This document shows positions 27,483-37,119 of a stretch of DNA of 64,000 bases, one piece after another. Both the position numbers and the translations under genes were made by a program. The DNA lies in NCBI RefSeq assembly GCF_000368825.1, contig NZ_KB849717.1, positions 300,726 to 364,725 on the forward strand. Direction: 5' to 3'. Numbering within the stretch: position 1 is the first letter of the stretch; each line of letters opens with the position of its first letter. The DNA comes from Acinetobacter ursingii DSM 16037 = CIP 107286. GTDB taxonomy: Bacteria > Pseudomonadota > Gammaproteobacteria > Pseudomonadales > Moraxellaceae. Under the pieces are notes generated by a model. That model saw only the letters and a list, made by a program, of their open reading frames with translations. It searched no databases and was not told the origin of the DNA.

Positions 27483-27596
27483 TCATGACCTCATTCTTTA
27501 TGATTAACCGCCCTAAAATTCAGATCCATCTTGATATAGAGAATTTCCTTGTGACTGTACTCCTCATCTTTTTATTTTCATCTAATACTTTGGCAT

Positions 27597-27625
27597 AAAA
27601 AAAGGGATGATTTTGATCATCCCCT
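27597..27625 (-). terminator. rho-independent terminator after efp
   Basis: On the minus strand GGGATGAT pairs with ATCATCCC around CAAA and is followed by TTTTTTT. Confidence 0.93.
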
Positions 27626-27649
27626 GCATAATAGTCTATTTTTAAACCA

Positions 27650-28219
27650 TTATGCACGTTCTAAATATTCGCCTGTGCGAGTATCAACACGAACGCTTTC
27701 TTCTTGCTGAACAAATAACGGTACGCGAACCACAGCACCTGTTTCAAGTTTTGCAGGTTTACCGCCACCACCAGAAGTATCACCGCGAACACCTGGATCA
27801 GTTTCCACGATTTTTAATACCACAAAGTTTGGTGCATTTACATTTAATGGTACGCCATTAAATAGCATAATGGTGCATTTCTCATTTGAGTCATCTTTTA
27901 ACCATTTCGCCGCGTCACCCATCGCAACTTTATCAGCTGCAATTTGCTCGAAACTTACAGGATCCATAAAGTTCCAAAGCTCGCCATCATTGTATAAGTA
28001 GTCCATTTCTACTTCTACGATATCCGCAGCTTCTAATGAATCACCTGACTTAAATGTTTTTTCTAAAACTTTACCTGTTTTAAGGTTACGAAGTTTTACA
28101 CGGTTGAATGCCTGACCTTTACCAGGTTTAACATATTCGTTTTCCATGATTGAACATGGGTTACCGTCAAGCATGACTTTAAGGCCTTGCTTGAATTCAT
28201 TTGTAGAATAACTGGCCAT
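27650..28219 (-). CDS. efp: translation elongation factor P
   Basis: Binds stalled ribosomes and speeds peptide bonds at polyproline stretches. At 189 residues it matches E. coli EF-P. The modified lysine lies in [16 protein letters not shown] (about residue 34-35). [20 protein letters not shown] is the conserved C-terminal OB region. ATG 28219 gives the usual [13 protein letters not shown] start; an in-frame GTG at 28228 has a badly spaced ribosome binding site. It is divergent from epmB, whose product beta-lysylates the lysine. The partner ligase gene epmA is not in the window. Confidence 0.97.
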   Translation of the reverse strand: MASYSTNEFKQGLKVMLDGNPCSIMENEYVKPGKGQAFNRVKLRNLKTGKVLEKTFKSGDSLEAADIVEVEMDYLYNDGELWNFMDPVSFEQIAADKVAMGDAAKWLKDDSNEKCTIMLFNGVPLNVNAPNFVVLKIVETDPGVRGDTSGGGGKPAKLETGAVVRVPLFVQQEESVRVDTRTGEYLERA

Positions 28220-28255
28220 GACTGGCACACTCCAAACTTACTAACTTAAATGTAT

Positions 28256-28280
28256 TAATGCTAGACTAGCATTATTTTTT
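28256..28280 (+). promoter_or_regulatory. perfect inverted repeat between efp and epmB
   Basis: TAATGCTA pairs exactly with TAGCATTA across GAC and is followed by TTTTTT, ending ten bases before the epmB ATG. It looks like a small terminator or an operator shared by the divergent promoters. Confidence 0.5.
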
Positions 28281-28289
28281 CCGTGTCGC

Positions 28290-29306
28290 ATGATAAACTA
28301 TTTGTATCAAGAGCAAAACTGGCAAAAACAACTCAATGATCTAATCATTGATCCATTAGAGCTGTTAAATGTATTACAACTGTCTAAAGAACAGTTGTTA
28401 TCTGGCGCTATTCTTGCATCAAACGATTTTAAATTGCGCGTACCTCGTGCTTTTGTTGAAAAAATGCAAAAGTCTGATCCTTATGATCCCCTGCTTCTGC
28501 AAATTTTGCCACATCATTTAGAGCTCGAAGAACATCCTGAATTTGTTACCGATCCATTAGGCGAAGAAGAAGCCAATCAACTTCCAGGTGTTTTACATAA
28601 ATATAGCTCCAGATTTTTGCTAACTTTAACGGGTGCTTGTGCAGTACATTGCCGTTACTGTTTCCGCCGACATTTCCCTTATCAGGAAAATTTGCCCAAA
28701 AATGAAGATTGGTTAAATATTCAAACTTATATCCAAGATCATCCTTCGATTAATGAGGTGATTTTAAGTGGCGGTGATCCATTTACGTTGTCCAATCGTA
28801 AATTACAACTCTGGCTAGAAAGAATTGAATCACTCCCTCAAATAAAAATTTTGCGAATTCATTCACGTGTTCCGATTGTTATTCCCAACCGTGTCGATGA
28901 AGAGCTGATTTCCCTATTAAAAAACAGTAGGCTACGCATTATAGTGGTGGTACACTCGAATCATGCTTCAGAGCTAGATGACTACACCTGTAGCAAGCTG
29001 GCAGCGTTATCATTTGGGCAAATAACTGTGTTAAATCAAGCAGTTTTACTTAAGGGTGTGAACGATAACGCACAAACCTTGATTCATCTTAGTCATCGTT
29101 TGTTTGAAGCTCGGGTTATGCCCTATTACTTACATGTTTTAGATAAAGTAAAGGGTGCTCAACATTTTGATGTTGTATCATCAGAGATTGATTGTATCTA
29201 TCAGGAAGTCTTAGCGAATTTGCCAGGTTATCTGGTTCCTAAGCTGGTTAGGGAAATCGCGGGCGAAAAGAATAAAACACCGCTATTTGGGGTTTCAACA
29301 TTTTGA
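28290..29306 (+). CDS. epmB: EF-P beta-lysylation protein EpmB (radical SAM lysine 2,3-aminomutase)
   Basis: Converts alpha-lysine to (R)-beta-lysine for attachment to EF-P. The radical-SAM cluster motif CxxxCxxC is in CAVHCRYCFRRHFPY near residue 115-122. VILSGGDPFTLSNRKLQLWL and HVLDKVKGAQHFDV are typical of the KamA/EpmB family. At 338 residues it is the short EpmB type rather than a catabolic KamA of more than 400 residues, and its place beside efp supports this. No Shine-Dalgarno sequence is visible before ATG 28290. The next gene starts 15 bases after its stop, so they may be co-transcribed. Confidence 0.96.
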   Translation: MINYLYQEQNWQKQLNDLIIDPLELLNVLQLSKEQLLSGAILASNDFKLRVPRAFVEKMQKSDPYDPLLLQILPHHLELEEHPEFVTDPLGEEEANQLPGVLHKYSSRFLLTLTGACAVHCRYCFRRHFPYQENLPKNEDWLNIQTYIQDHPSINEVILSGGDPFTLSNRKLQLWLERIESLPQIKILRIHSRVPIVIPNRVDEELISLLKNSRLRIIVVVHSNHASELDDYTCSKLAALSFGQITVLNQAVLLKGVNDNAQTLIHLSHRLFEARVMPYYLHVLDKVKGAQHFDVVSSEIDCIYQEVLANLPGYLVPKLVREIAGEKNKTPLFGVSTF

Positions 29307-29321
29307 GTTGAATAATAAACT

Positions 29322-31073
29322 ATGATGAATCAAACTTTTACGGATATTTTTGAAACATCTACCACCTTAAGTCGAGAGGAATTAAGCTTTAGCGAGTCTA
29401 ATGTTAAAGCAGTTTCAGACTGGGTTTCATCATTATCCATTATGCAACTTGGGGATACTTCACGGGCTTTATTTTCTGCATTGATTGAACTCTCAGAATT
29501 AAATTGCTCTGAAACTTTACGTTTTGATTTATTACAAACCCTGCATCCTGTGCTTGAAAATGTTTTGGCAAGCTTTGAAAAACATTTTTTTAATCAAGGA
29601 CTGATCAACACTGATCGGAACGAACATATTATTGAACTCGCCATTTTATTACGCAAACACTTTGCGGGCATTTATATTGATATTGTAAGACGTAGTACCG
29701 AGCAACTCGAACAAAATAAATTTTCTGTTTTTGCATTGCATAAAAAGAAAAATCTACAAACGGCACGAACACTTGCCATATTTTATGGTTTAAAACAGCT
29801 CACAGAATTACTATATCAGGAGCACATGCTCTACAGTGAGCCAATGACTGGGCAATGGTTAATTGCTCATCATTTATATGAAGTCGCAATGAAATCTCAT
29901 GTGCATCTGGCCAATATCAATCAATTGCAAGGCACTCAAAATCAGCTCAATAATATTACCCAAGCCTATGCCCAACTGATTTTACTGGATATTCTAAATA
30001 CCAATCAGATTCGTCAGGCTGAGATTCAGGCTTTATATCAATGTAGTTATGATTGGGCTAAGAAGATCCAGATTTTCCCAAAAGAAACGACACTATCCAA
30101 ATATGTGATTGATACTCAAAAAGATCATCCGCCTGTTTATAATAAACATCAAAACTCAGGGTTTAGCCCCTCTATTTATGTCGTCATCCAAGATTTACTT
30201 GAACACATTACCGCTACTTTGCATCGTAATGCGGATTATCTGTCTCAAACAGAGAAAATTTATTTGAGTCCTGCGCTAAAATTTCATGTGCAGAACATTT
30301 TAGGAACAGTGGCTGAACGTCAACATGAACGATATGAATATTCAGCACAATTACAAATTTGTTTTGGTCTGCTAACTGCCCATTTTTACTTATCTAAAGC
30401 TAAAAATTTTAATGAAACGCTTCAGCTTGAGAGTCATTATGGTTTCCAAAATAGCTCAAAAACATCATCTGGCTTAACCCAACAAGAGTCATCAAGCGAT
30501 GTTCCCAATAACCAGCGTTTAAATCGTGAGGTCAAACTTATTTATCAAACCGAAGTGTTAGATATTAGTGTCAATGGTTATCGAATTAAATGGACTGAAG
30601 AAGCCCCTAAAAATTTAAGAACGGGTGAATTTATACTGGTTAAAGAAGATACACATAGCCAATGGCGTGGTGGAGTAATTCGCTGGATTAAACAATCGGC
30701 TGAAAAAAGCCTGGAAATTGGTTTAGAAATATTAGCGCAAGATATTTTTCCTTGCGCCGTTCGTGTACAAGCTGACCGTCATCGTCATAATTATTACCCT
30801 GCTTTACTCATGCAAAGCCAAAATTTGGATCAGGTTAAAACAACACTAATTTTACCGGGTTCACAAATTTTCAGAGAGCAGCAAGGGGTTCATTTAAGGT
30901 TAGAAAAAGAAGAGTTCAAAGTGTATTTGCTCAAAGCGCAACTGGTCACCCAAAGCTTTGTGCAATTTGACTATGAACTCTTGGATGATCAACAGCAAAA
31001 TAGCCTGAAAAAATTGATGTTTAAACAGGCCAAAGATTCAGATAATCAGGATTTATGGGAAGCGTTAAAGTGA
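29322..31073 (+). CDS. large protein with a PilZ-like C-terminal domain
   Basis: Cytoplasmic protein of 583 residues, not recognised as a named family. The first 380 residues are mostly helical, with strings such as ALHKKKNLQTARTLAIFYGL. From about residue 395 a beta-rich domain follows: LNREVKLIYQTEVLDISVNG, where DISVNG near residue 412 matches the DxSxxG half of a PilZ c-di-GMP-binding domain. The arginine-rich RxxxR half is not clear, so ligand binding is uncertain. Its stop overlaps the start of the FimX-like gene. The pair suggests a shared role in c-di-GMP-linked surface behaviour such as type IV pili. Confidence 0.75.
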   Translation: MMNQTFTDIFETSTTLSREELSFSESNVKAVSDWVSSLSIMQLGDTSRALFSALIELSELNCSETLRFDLLQTLHPVLENVLASFEKHFFNQGLINTDRNEHIIELAILLRKHFAGIYIDIVRRSTEQLEQNKFSVFALHKKKNLQTARTLAIFYGLKQLTELLYQEHMLYSEPMTGQWLIAHHLYEVAMKSHVHLANINQLQGTQNQLNNITQAYAQLILLDILNTNQIRQAEIQALYQCSYDWAKKIQIFPKETTLSKYVIDTQKDHPPVYNKHQNSGFSPSIYVVIQDLLEHITATLHRNADYLSQTEKIYLSPALKFHVQNILGTVAERQHERYEYSAQLQICFGLLTAHFYLSKAKNFNETLQLESHYGFQNSSKTSSGLTQQESSSDVPNNQRLNREVKLIYQTEVLDISVNGYRIKWTEEAPKNLRTGEFILVKEDTHSQWRGGVIRWIKQSAEKSLEIGLEILAQDIFPCAVRVQADRHRHNYYPALLMQSQNLDQVKTTLILPGSQIFREQQGVHLRLEKEEFKVYLLKAQLVTQSFVQFDYELLDDQQQNSLKKLMFKQAKDSDNQDLWEALK

Positions 31074-33190
31074 GAAACTCGTTACTTTCTAAAAAGTTAA
31101 AATTAAGCAAAACACGTTTACTCATTATTGATGATAACCAGCTTCGTTATAATCAAATTATTGAGCTATTTAACTCCAAAAATCATCAAGTTCAGGCAAC
31201 ACTGCTAGATGATTTAAATAGCTTTGAAAAGCAATTAAATATCGGCTGGGATATAGTCATTTTTGGGCGAGCTTATGACTTAAAAATTGAACAGGTATTG
31301 TCCCTCATTCAAGTATCAACGCAGCCCAATTTACCTGTTTTATTGCTGACTCCTGATCAATATAGCGCTAATGATTATCTGAGTTATATACATAAAGGTG
31401 TCTATGAAATTATTGATCTCAAAGCACCAGAGCATTTATATATTGCAATTGTTAGAGCATTATCCTACAGCCGTTTGCAACAAAATGAACAACGCTTAAT
31501 TGAAGAATTAGAGACTGCACAGTCTCACGTTCAATCTATTGTAAAAGAAAGCAACAAGGCGGTTGCGACACTACAAGAAGGTATTCACATCAAAGCGAAT
31601 GCTGAATACTTGGCACTTTTTGGGTTAAAAAATGAAAATGAGCTAGTCGGTCTTCCTATTCTTGATATTTTACAGCCGACAGATCCTAATCAATTTAAAC
31701 AAAAATTTAAACGTGTTTCACAAGGAATATTTGACCAAGCCAGCTTTGATATTGTTTGTAGAAATTCTGCAATTACGATTGCAAACCCGCTTAAAATTGA
31801 ATTTTTACCTTGTGATGAAGATGATGCCGTTCAATTGACTATCGAGTATGAAGACAGTACAGCTAGTTCAATCCAACCCAATAACGCAATAGCATCGCAA
31901 GCGAGTCAAACTGAAAAGCTGTCACCCAATATCAATACCTTAAATGCTATCAATCGTCAGTTAACTAAACAACCCGCAGAGGTCAATGCACTTGTTATAG
32001 TGACGCTTTCAAGCTGTCCTGATGATGTCTTTAAACATAATCTAGAAACGATTAAAACTTATTTTTCCAATATTTATGGCTTTATTAAAGAACAAGTCAA
32101 CGTTTCTGTTTTCAGAATTAATCCCGTACTCTACGTGGCTTTATTTCAAGCAGAATCTGACCAAGTTCTTAAGTCTCAATTAATCAGCCTCAAATCATTA
32201 GAAAAACCTCAGTTGTTAAGTGTTGATAAATCAACTTTACCACTACATTTACATTTAGGTTTTTCTGTATTAAATCAACCTAGTATCGCAGATGATAAAA
32301 ACTTTGATGATATTTTAGAGCAAGCATTTCATCAGCCTTTACCTAATATGGAACAAAGTTTGTCTCAACGTGATTTAGGCCAGGTCGCTGTTCTTAAACA
32401 AATAGACATCAGTACCGAAAATATTCCCAAAGTTCAACATTCGATACTTCAAACGCTTCAACAAAAACTTGAAACAGGTGATATTCACCTAAAATACCAA
32501 CAAATTTATGATAAACAAGACAGTAACTTATATACTTATGAAGTAACGAGCGGCTTCATTTATGACAATAGTTGGCAAGATATTAATCACCTTGCGGATT
32601 TACGTGATGATCCAGAACTTTCTATTAAAGTTGATCGCTGGATATTAGTCGAAGCCTGCAAACAATTACACAATTTTTTAACACAATATCCAACTGCAAA
32701 GCTGATTATTAATTTAAATCGTCATATTCTTTTAAATGACAAACAATTACCTGATTTGATGGGCAAGCTTCTTACCATTGTCGGTGGCCGCGCTAAAGCG
32801 CCATTAATATTACAGTTCTCTGAGGAATCCATTAGTCAGAACCTACCTTTGGCTCAACAGCAATTTGCTAAATTAAAGCAAAATGAAGTGGAAATTTCTG
32901 TACGTGACTTTGGCATCTCAATGTATAGCGACTCTATTTTAAGTCAGACTAATCTGGATTATTTAAGCCTACATCCTACTTTATGCAAAATGTTGGCTTC
33001 AGATAAAGACCTTCCTTCTCTTCAACACAAGATAGAAAACTTTCATCAAATTAAACCTATAGAAATTTTAGCTCAGGGTTTAAATGATATGACTTTGTTT
33101 GCAAATGCATGGAACATTGAAGCGCGCTATTTACAAGGTGATTATTTCCAGAAAAAACTAGATCGCCTGACTGATGTACAAGATCAATAG
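31070..33190 (+). CDS. FimX-like degenerate REC-PAS-GGDEF-EAL protein
   Basis: About 706 residues with a receiver-like N-terminus (RLLIIDDNQLRYNQIIELF), a PAS-like region around residues 155-260, a divergent GGDEF region and a C-terminal EAL-type domain from about 460. At the EAL signature position the sequence is YTYEVTSGF, so the catalytic glutamate pattern is changed, as in FimX (EVL). The late YLQGDYFQKK is kept. FimX binds c-di-GMP without hydrolysing it and controls type IV pili; a similar receptor role is likely. GTG 31070 overlaps the upstream stop as GTGA and has GGGA upstream; an ATG at 31055 is the alternative. Confidence 0.8.
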   Translation: MRNSLLSKKLKLSKTRLLIIDDNQLRYNQIIELFNSKNHQVQATLLDDLNSFEKQLNIGWDIVIFGRAYDLKIEQVLSLIQVSTQPNLPVLLLTPDQYSANDYLSYIHKGVYEIIDLKAPEHLYIAIVRALSYSRLQQNEQRLIEELETAQSHVQSIVKESNKAVATLQEGIHIKANAEYLALFGLKNENELVGLPILDILQPTDPNQFKQKFKRVSQGIFDQASFDIVCRNSAITIANPLKIEFLPCDEDDAVQLTIEYEDSTASSIQPNNAIASQASQTEKLSPNINTLNAINRQLTKQPAEVNALVIVTLSSCPDDVFKHNLETIKTYFSNIYGFIKEQVNVSVFRINPVLYVALFQAESDQVLKSQLISLKSLEKPQLLSVDKSTLPLHLHLGFSVLNQPSIADDKNFDDILEQAFHQPLPNMEQSLSQRDLGQVAVLKQIDISTENIPKVQHSILQTLQQKLETGDIHLKYQQIYDKQDSNLYTYEVTSGFIYDNSWQDINHLADLRDDPELSIKVDRWILVEACKQLHNFLTQYPTAKLIINLNRHILLNDKQLPDLMGKLLTIVGGRAKAPLILQFSEESISQNLPLAQQQFAKLKQNEVEISVRDFGISMYSDSILSQTNLDYLSLHPTLCKMLASDKDLPSLQHKIENFHQIKPIEILAQGLNDMTLFANAWNIEARYLQGDYFQKKLDRLTDVQDQ

Positions 33191-33239
33191 ATCTTAGAAA
33201 ATCATCTAGATCTTTTGACATAATATTTATTTCAAAGTT

Positions 33240-33270
33240 AAAAAAAGAACCGCAATTGCGGTTCTTTTTA
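33240..33270. terminator. bidirectional terminator between the FimX-like gene and carO
   Basis: AAAAAGAACCGCAA pairs exactly with TTGCGGTTCTTTTT. It can serve both convergent genes. Confidence 0.93.
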
Positions 33271-33281
33271 TTAAGTTTGAA

Positions 33282-34028
33282 TTACCAATAGAAGTTAACA
33301 CCAACTTTACCCACTGGAAGCCATTCATATTTATTTTTGTCTTCGATTTTATGTTCTTCAGCTCTTAAATCCGCATTGATATCACTTACACCATTTTCAG
33401 GAGTAAGGTTATATTGAGTCAACTCTACTTTTGGGTTACCTGTGTAATATGCGCCAACTTCTGCGAATACACCCCAGTTTTTATTGAACTTTGGTGCAAA
33501 ACCCAAACCAACATATGGTGCAATGTCGTTATCATACTTTAACTTACCTGTAACAGAACCTTCCTGACCAGCAGTACCTTGGTAAAAGTTACCATTCACT
33601 TTTAAGGTATTAGAACCAGAAACACGGTTAGTTAAGTCATAATCATTGTCAACATAAGCAGCACCAGCAGCAACATACAAACCTTGTGCCCAAGGATTAG
33701 CACTTGCACCCCATGGACGAATTTCAGCATTCAAATAGGCTAATTTATTGTCCATATCCATGTCATAAGTTGTTCCATCGATTTTCAAATCATCTGACCA
33801 TGAAATATCGCCGCCATTATAACCTAAAGCTAAACCGACGTATGGATTGGCTTGCCAAAGGAAAGCACCACCATAACCAGTTGTACCGACTTCAGCACGA
33901 ACACCCACTGGAAGAAGTTGTTTCTGATCAAATGCATAATGATCATGGACTACAGAATCATCAGCCATAGTAGTACCCGCCACAGCAGCTAAAGCACCAG
34001 CAACCGCAAGTAGTTTTAATGTTTTCAT
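33282..34028 (-). CDS. carO: outer-membrane porin CarO
   Basis: Eight-stranded outer-membrane channel of 248 residues. Signal peptide to about residue 22 (AGTTMA then DDSVVHDHYAFD). Strings such as PVGVRAEVGTTGYGGAFLWQ, then ANPYVGLALGYNGGDISW, YLNAEIRPWGASANPWAQG and EWLPVGKVGVNFYW with the C-terminal aromatic agree closely with A. baumannii CarO as I remember it. CarO is linked to uptake of carbapenems and basic amino acids; its loss reduces carbapenem susceptibility. The loop regions near residues 130-165 differ from the reference I recall, as expected for this variable protein. Monocistronic, with a shared bidirectional terminator. Confidence 0.93.
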   Translation of the reverse strand: MKTLKLLAVAGALAAVAGTTMADDSVVHDHYAFDQKQLLPVGVRAEVGTTGYGGAFLWQANPYVGLALGYNGGDISWSDDLKIDGTTYDMDMDNKLAYLNAEIRPWGASANPWAQGLYVAAGAAYVDNDYDLTNRVSGSNTLKVNGNFYQGTAGQEGSVTGKLKYDNDIAPYVGLGFAPKFNKNWGVFAEVGAYYTGNPKVELTQYNLTPENGVSDINADLRAEEHKIEDKNKYEWLPVGKVGVNFYW

Positions 34029-34296
34029 TGCTCTCTCCTCAAAAGACTTTTATTCAAATCTAAATTTTTATTGCGTAGATGTATCTTAGGAGAAAGTATG
34101 GTTTGGTTTTATACGAGAATTGATCATTTTCTGTTAAGTTTTGATACAAATAAGTTTGGTTCTTGTTTTTAAAGCAGTTATTCGTAATTTTTTTTATCAA
34201 GATTTTAAATGGCTTTTTTCAAATCAATCTTTTCTTTCACAACATTATTGACGCTAATTAGTGTAAAATTATGCAAATTTTTTTGGAAGGAAGAAC

Positions 34297-35118
34297 ATGT
34301 CTCAGCTTTCTACAATCATTGAGCAAGCGTTTGAAGATCGTGCGAATTTGAGCGCAACGGATTGTCCAGCAGAAATTCGTGATGCTGTAGAGCAAGCGAT
34401 TGCGGGTTTAGACAACGGTACATTACGTGTTGCTGAAAAAATCGATGGCGAATGGATGGTTCATCAATGGCTAAAAAAAGCCGTGTTATTATCTTTCAAA
34501 TTGAATGATAACAAACCAATCGAATCTTGTGATTTACGTTTCTATGACAAGGTTGATACTAAGCATGCAGGCTGGACTGAAGAACAGTTCAAAGCTGCGG
34601 GTGTACGTGTTGTACCGCCTGCTGTAGCTCGTCGTGGTAGTTTTCAGGCAAAAAATGTCGTGTTAATGCCTTCTTATGTCAACATTGGTGCTTATGTAGA
34701 TGAAGGCACTATGGTGGATACATGGGCAACTGTGGGTTCATGTGCTCAAATTGGTAAAAATGTTCACTTGTCTGGCGGTGTAGGGATAGGTGGTGTTTTA
34801 GAGCCTTTACAAGCCAACCCAACCATTATCGAAGACAACTGTTTTATCGGGGCACGTTCTGAAATCGTTGAAGGTGTGATTGTTGAAGAAGGTTCTGTGA
34901 TTTCAATGGGTGTATTCATTGGTCAATCAACCAAAATCTTTGATCGTGAAACTGGCGAAATTCACTATGGTCGTGTACCAGCAGGTTCTGTGGTTGTTGC
35001 GGGTAGTCTTCCATCAAAATGCGGTACTTATAGCCTTTATGCTGCGGTAATCGTGAAAAAAGTGGATGCCAAAACTCGCGCTAAAACCAGTTTGAACGAT
35101 TTACTTCGCGCTGACTAA
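34297..35118 (+). CDS. dapD: tetrahydrodipicolinate N-succinyltransferase
   Basis: Succinylates tetrahydrodipicolinate in the lysine/diaminopimelate pathway. 273 residues, with the left-handed beta-helix core typical of DapD ([20 protein letters not shown], then [20 protein letters not shown] and [16 protein letters not shown]). The ATG has GGAAGG upstream. It is followed by a terminator hairpin, so queE and queC probably have their own promoter. Confidence 0.97.
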   Translation: MSQLSTIIEQAFEDRANLSATDCPAEIRDAVEQAIAGLDNGTLRVAEKIDGEWMVHQWLKKAVLLSFKLNDNKPIESCDLRFYDKVDTKHAGWTEEQFKAAGVRVVPPAVARRGSFQAKNVVLMPSYVNIGAYVDEGTMVDTWATVGSCAQIGKNVHLSGGVGIGGVLEPLQANPTIIEDNCFIGARSEIVEGVIVEEGSVISMGVFIGQSTKIFDRETGEIHYGRVPAGSVVVAGSLPSKCGTYSLYAAVIVKKVDAKTRAKTSLNDLLRAD

Positions 35119-35149
35119 TTGCATTTATTTGCGGAGCTTAATTGTTCCT

Positions 35150-35186
35150 CGTCTCTACGTTCAAATCTGATCGTAGAGATTTTTGT
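35150..35186 (+). terminator. rho-independent terminator after dapD
   Basis: TCTCTACG (35152-35159) pairs with CGTAGAGA (35172-35179) and TTTTTG follows. It lies within an open frame upstream of queE, which argues for the later queE start. Confidence 0.82.
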
Positions 35187-35210
35187 TTTCTAAGATGTGG
35201 TATTTCTGCA

Positions 35211-35921
35211 ATGACTTCTCTACGCTCAACGACTATTCCGGTATCAGATCCTGCGGCGGGTCTTCGGATTACGGAAATTTTTTATTCCTTGCAAGGAGAA
35301 GCCAATACCGCAGGCTTACCCACTGTTTTTATTCGTTTAACGGGCTGTCCACTACGCTGCTCATATTGTGATACGACCTATTCTTTTGAAGGCGGTGAAC
35401 GTCAGTCACTCGATCAAATTATCGAAACAGCGTTATCATTTAAAACACCTTATATTTGCGTCACAGGTGGAGAACCTCTTGCTCAACCTAATTGTTTGCA
35501 TTTACTAACCAGATTGTCAGATTTGGGCTGTCAGGTATCTTTGGAAACCAGTGGTGCGCTAGATGTGTCCAAAGTCGATTCTCGTGTATCTAAAGTACTG
35601 GATTTAAAAACTCCAACGTCTGGTGAAGAAAAGCGTAATCTGCTCAGTAATTTGGATTATTTAACTCCGCATGACCAAATCAAATTTGTGATTTGTAATC
35701 GTGAAGATTATGAATGGTCAAAACAGCAATTAGAGAATTATCAGTTAAATGAGAAAGTCAGCACCGTCTGGTTTTCCCCTGCTTTTGCAGTTGAAAAAGC
35801 TTCGGTTAAACTACCCCAGTTAGCGCGTGATATGGCGCAATGGATTCTAGATGACCATCTCCCAGTACGTTTCCAATTGCAATTGCATAAATTGCTCTGG
35901 AATGATGAAACGGGACGTTAA
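35211..35921 (+). CDS. queE: 7-carboxy-7-deazaguanine synthase QueE
   Basis: Radical-SAM enzyme that forms the deazaguanine ring of queuosine precursor. TEIFYSLQGEANTAGLPTVF is the family start, and the cluster motif CxxxCxxC is GCPLRCSYCDTTYSF. VTGGEPLAQPNC lies further on. ATG 35211 gives 236 residues. An in-frame TTG at 35142 with GGAG upstream would place the dapD terminator hairpin inside the coding region and adds residues not typical of the family. queC follows 39 bases later. Confidence 0.95.
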   Translation: MTSLRSTTIPVSDPAAGLRITEIFYSLQGEANTAGLPTVFIRLTGCPLRCSYCDTTYSFEGGERQSLDQIIETALSFKTPYICVTGGEPLAQPNCLHLLTRLSDLGCQVSLETSGALDVSKVDSRVSKVLDLKTPTSGEEKRNLLSNLDYLTPHDQIKFVICNREDYEWSKQQLENYQLNEKVSTVWFSPAFAVEKASVKLPQLARDMAQWILDDHLPVRFQLQLHKLLWNDETGR

Positions 35922-35960
35922 TCTACTTTTATTTTGTTAGTTATTTTTGGAGAATATCAT

Positions 35961-36629
35961 ATGCGCCCTCGTGCCATTGTTTTATTATCAGGCGGCTTAG
36001 ACTCGACGACTTGCCTAGCTTGGGCACAAGCGCGTTATGAATGTATGGCGCTCAGTTTTATGTATGGACAGCGCTCCACGACTGAACTTGATGCAGCTAA
36101 AGCGATTGCTCAAAATGCAGGTGTAGAGCACCGTGTCATTAATATTGATTTGGGTAATTTAGGGGGTTCTGCACTCACCGATCATAATATTGATGTGCCA
36201 GATCATGAACAAGAAGGCATTCCCATTACCTATGTGCCAGCTCGCAATACCATCTTTTTATCTTACGCGCTAGCTGCTGCTGAAGTGTTTGGAGCGGAAG
36301 CCATTGTCATTGGGGTCAATGCGGTAGACTATTCAGGTTATCCAGATTGCCGACCAGAATATATTGAAGCATTTACAAATATGGCACGTTTGGCTACTAA
36401 AGCAGGTGTAGAGGGAAAACCTCTTACATTTGAAACACCTTTGTTACATTTATCCAAAGCGAATATTATACGTTTAGGTATTGAACATGGCGTAGACTAT
36501 AGTCAAACTGTCTCTTGCTATCAGGCAGATGCTGAAGGTCGTGCATGTGGGAAATGCGATAGCTGTCGTTTACGTAAACAAGGGTTTATGGAAGCTGGCA
36601 TTGCAGATCCTACACGCTATATACCATAA
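35961..36629 (+). CDS. queC: 7-cyano-7-deazaguanine synthase QueC
   Basis: ATP-dependent enzyme that turns carboxy-deazaguanine into preQ0. The PP-loop is [16 protein letters not shown] near the N-terminus. [16 protein letters not shown] and [14 protein letters not shown] are family marks, and zinc cysteines lie in [14 protein letters not shown] near the C-terminus. ATG 35961 is chosen because GGAGAA lies six bases upstream. It forms a two-gene unit with queE. Confidence 0.96.
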   Translation: MRPRAIVLLSGGLDSTTCLAWAQARYECMALSFMYGQRSTTELDAAKAIAQNAGVEHRVINIDLGNLGGSALTDHNIDVPDHEQEGIPITYVPARNTIFLSYALAAAEVFGAEAIVIGVNAVDYSGYPDCRPEYIEAFTNMARLATKAGVEGKPLTFETPLLHLSKANIIRLGIEHGVDYSQTVSCYQADAEGRACGKCDSCRLRKQGFMEAGIADPTRYIP

Positions 36630-36645
36630 TAATCAGGTAATATTT

Positions 36646-37056
36646 ATGAAATTATTGAACACAAAACTACTTCTTTCTTCACTTATGGCTGCTGCTGCTT
36701 TTACTGCAACGGTTTCACATGCTGCTGATGAAAATAAACTGCAACAAGCCTACAAAAGTACAAATGTAAAAGGTGCTTTAATTAATCTGTGTAAAGATGA
36801 AACAGGTAAAGGCAATAAATTAACTGCGGCAGAAGTGAGTAAGTATTGTACTTGTGCAGTCGAAGCCGATGGAAAAATGACCAATGCACAAAAATGGGAA
36901 GTACAAAGTGCTATTAATGCCAAGAAAAGCCCAAGTTCTTTAGCTTTTGTACAACAGCAAAATAAAGATCTTCAAGCATGCTTTGGCCCACAGTTGACTG
37001 GCAAGTTAAAAGGTTTGACTGAAGAAGCGATGAAATCTGCTCAAGGCAAAAAATAA
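36646..37056 (+). CDS. small secreted protein, function unknown
   Basis: 136 residues with a clear signal peptide (LLLSSLMAAAAFTATVSHA, then ADENK). The mature part is helical and lysine-rich and has four cysteines (NLCKDETG, KYCTCAVEA and LQACFGPQ), probably oxidised in the periplasm. I do not recognise the family. It starts 16 bases after queC with CAGGT upstream of the ATG, so it may be co-transcribed with queE-queC, but a functional link is not implied. Its own terminator follows. Confidence 0.82.
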   Translation: MKLLNTKLLLSSLMAAAAFTATVSHAADENKLQQAYKSTNVKGALINLCKDETGKGNKLTAAEVSKYCTCAVEADGKMTNAQKWEVQSAINAKKSPSSLAFVQQQNKDLQACFGPQLTGKLKGLTEEAMKSAQGKK

Positions 37057-37077
37057 GCAGAAAAAATCAATTTAAAA

Positions 37078-37104
37078 TGAGCCACTTTATGTGGCTTGTT
37101 TTTT
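37078..37104 (+). terminator. rho-independent terminator after the secreted protein
   Basis: AGCCAC (37080-37085) pairs with GTGGCT (37091-37096) around TTTAT and is followed by TGTTTTTT. Confidence 0.82.
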
Positions 37105-37119
37105 CTGGAGAGAAAATAA

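Noticed and set aside
34247..34275. TTGACG with TAAAAT as dapD promoter
   Set aside because: Only ten bases separate the boxes, too short for a sigma-70 promoter.
35142..35210. Longer queE starting at TTG 35142 with GGAG upstream
   Set aside because: It would place the dapD terminator hairpin in the coding region, and the extra residues do not look like QueE.
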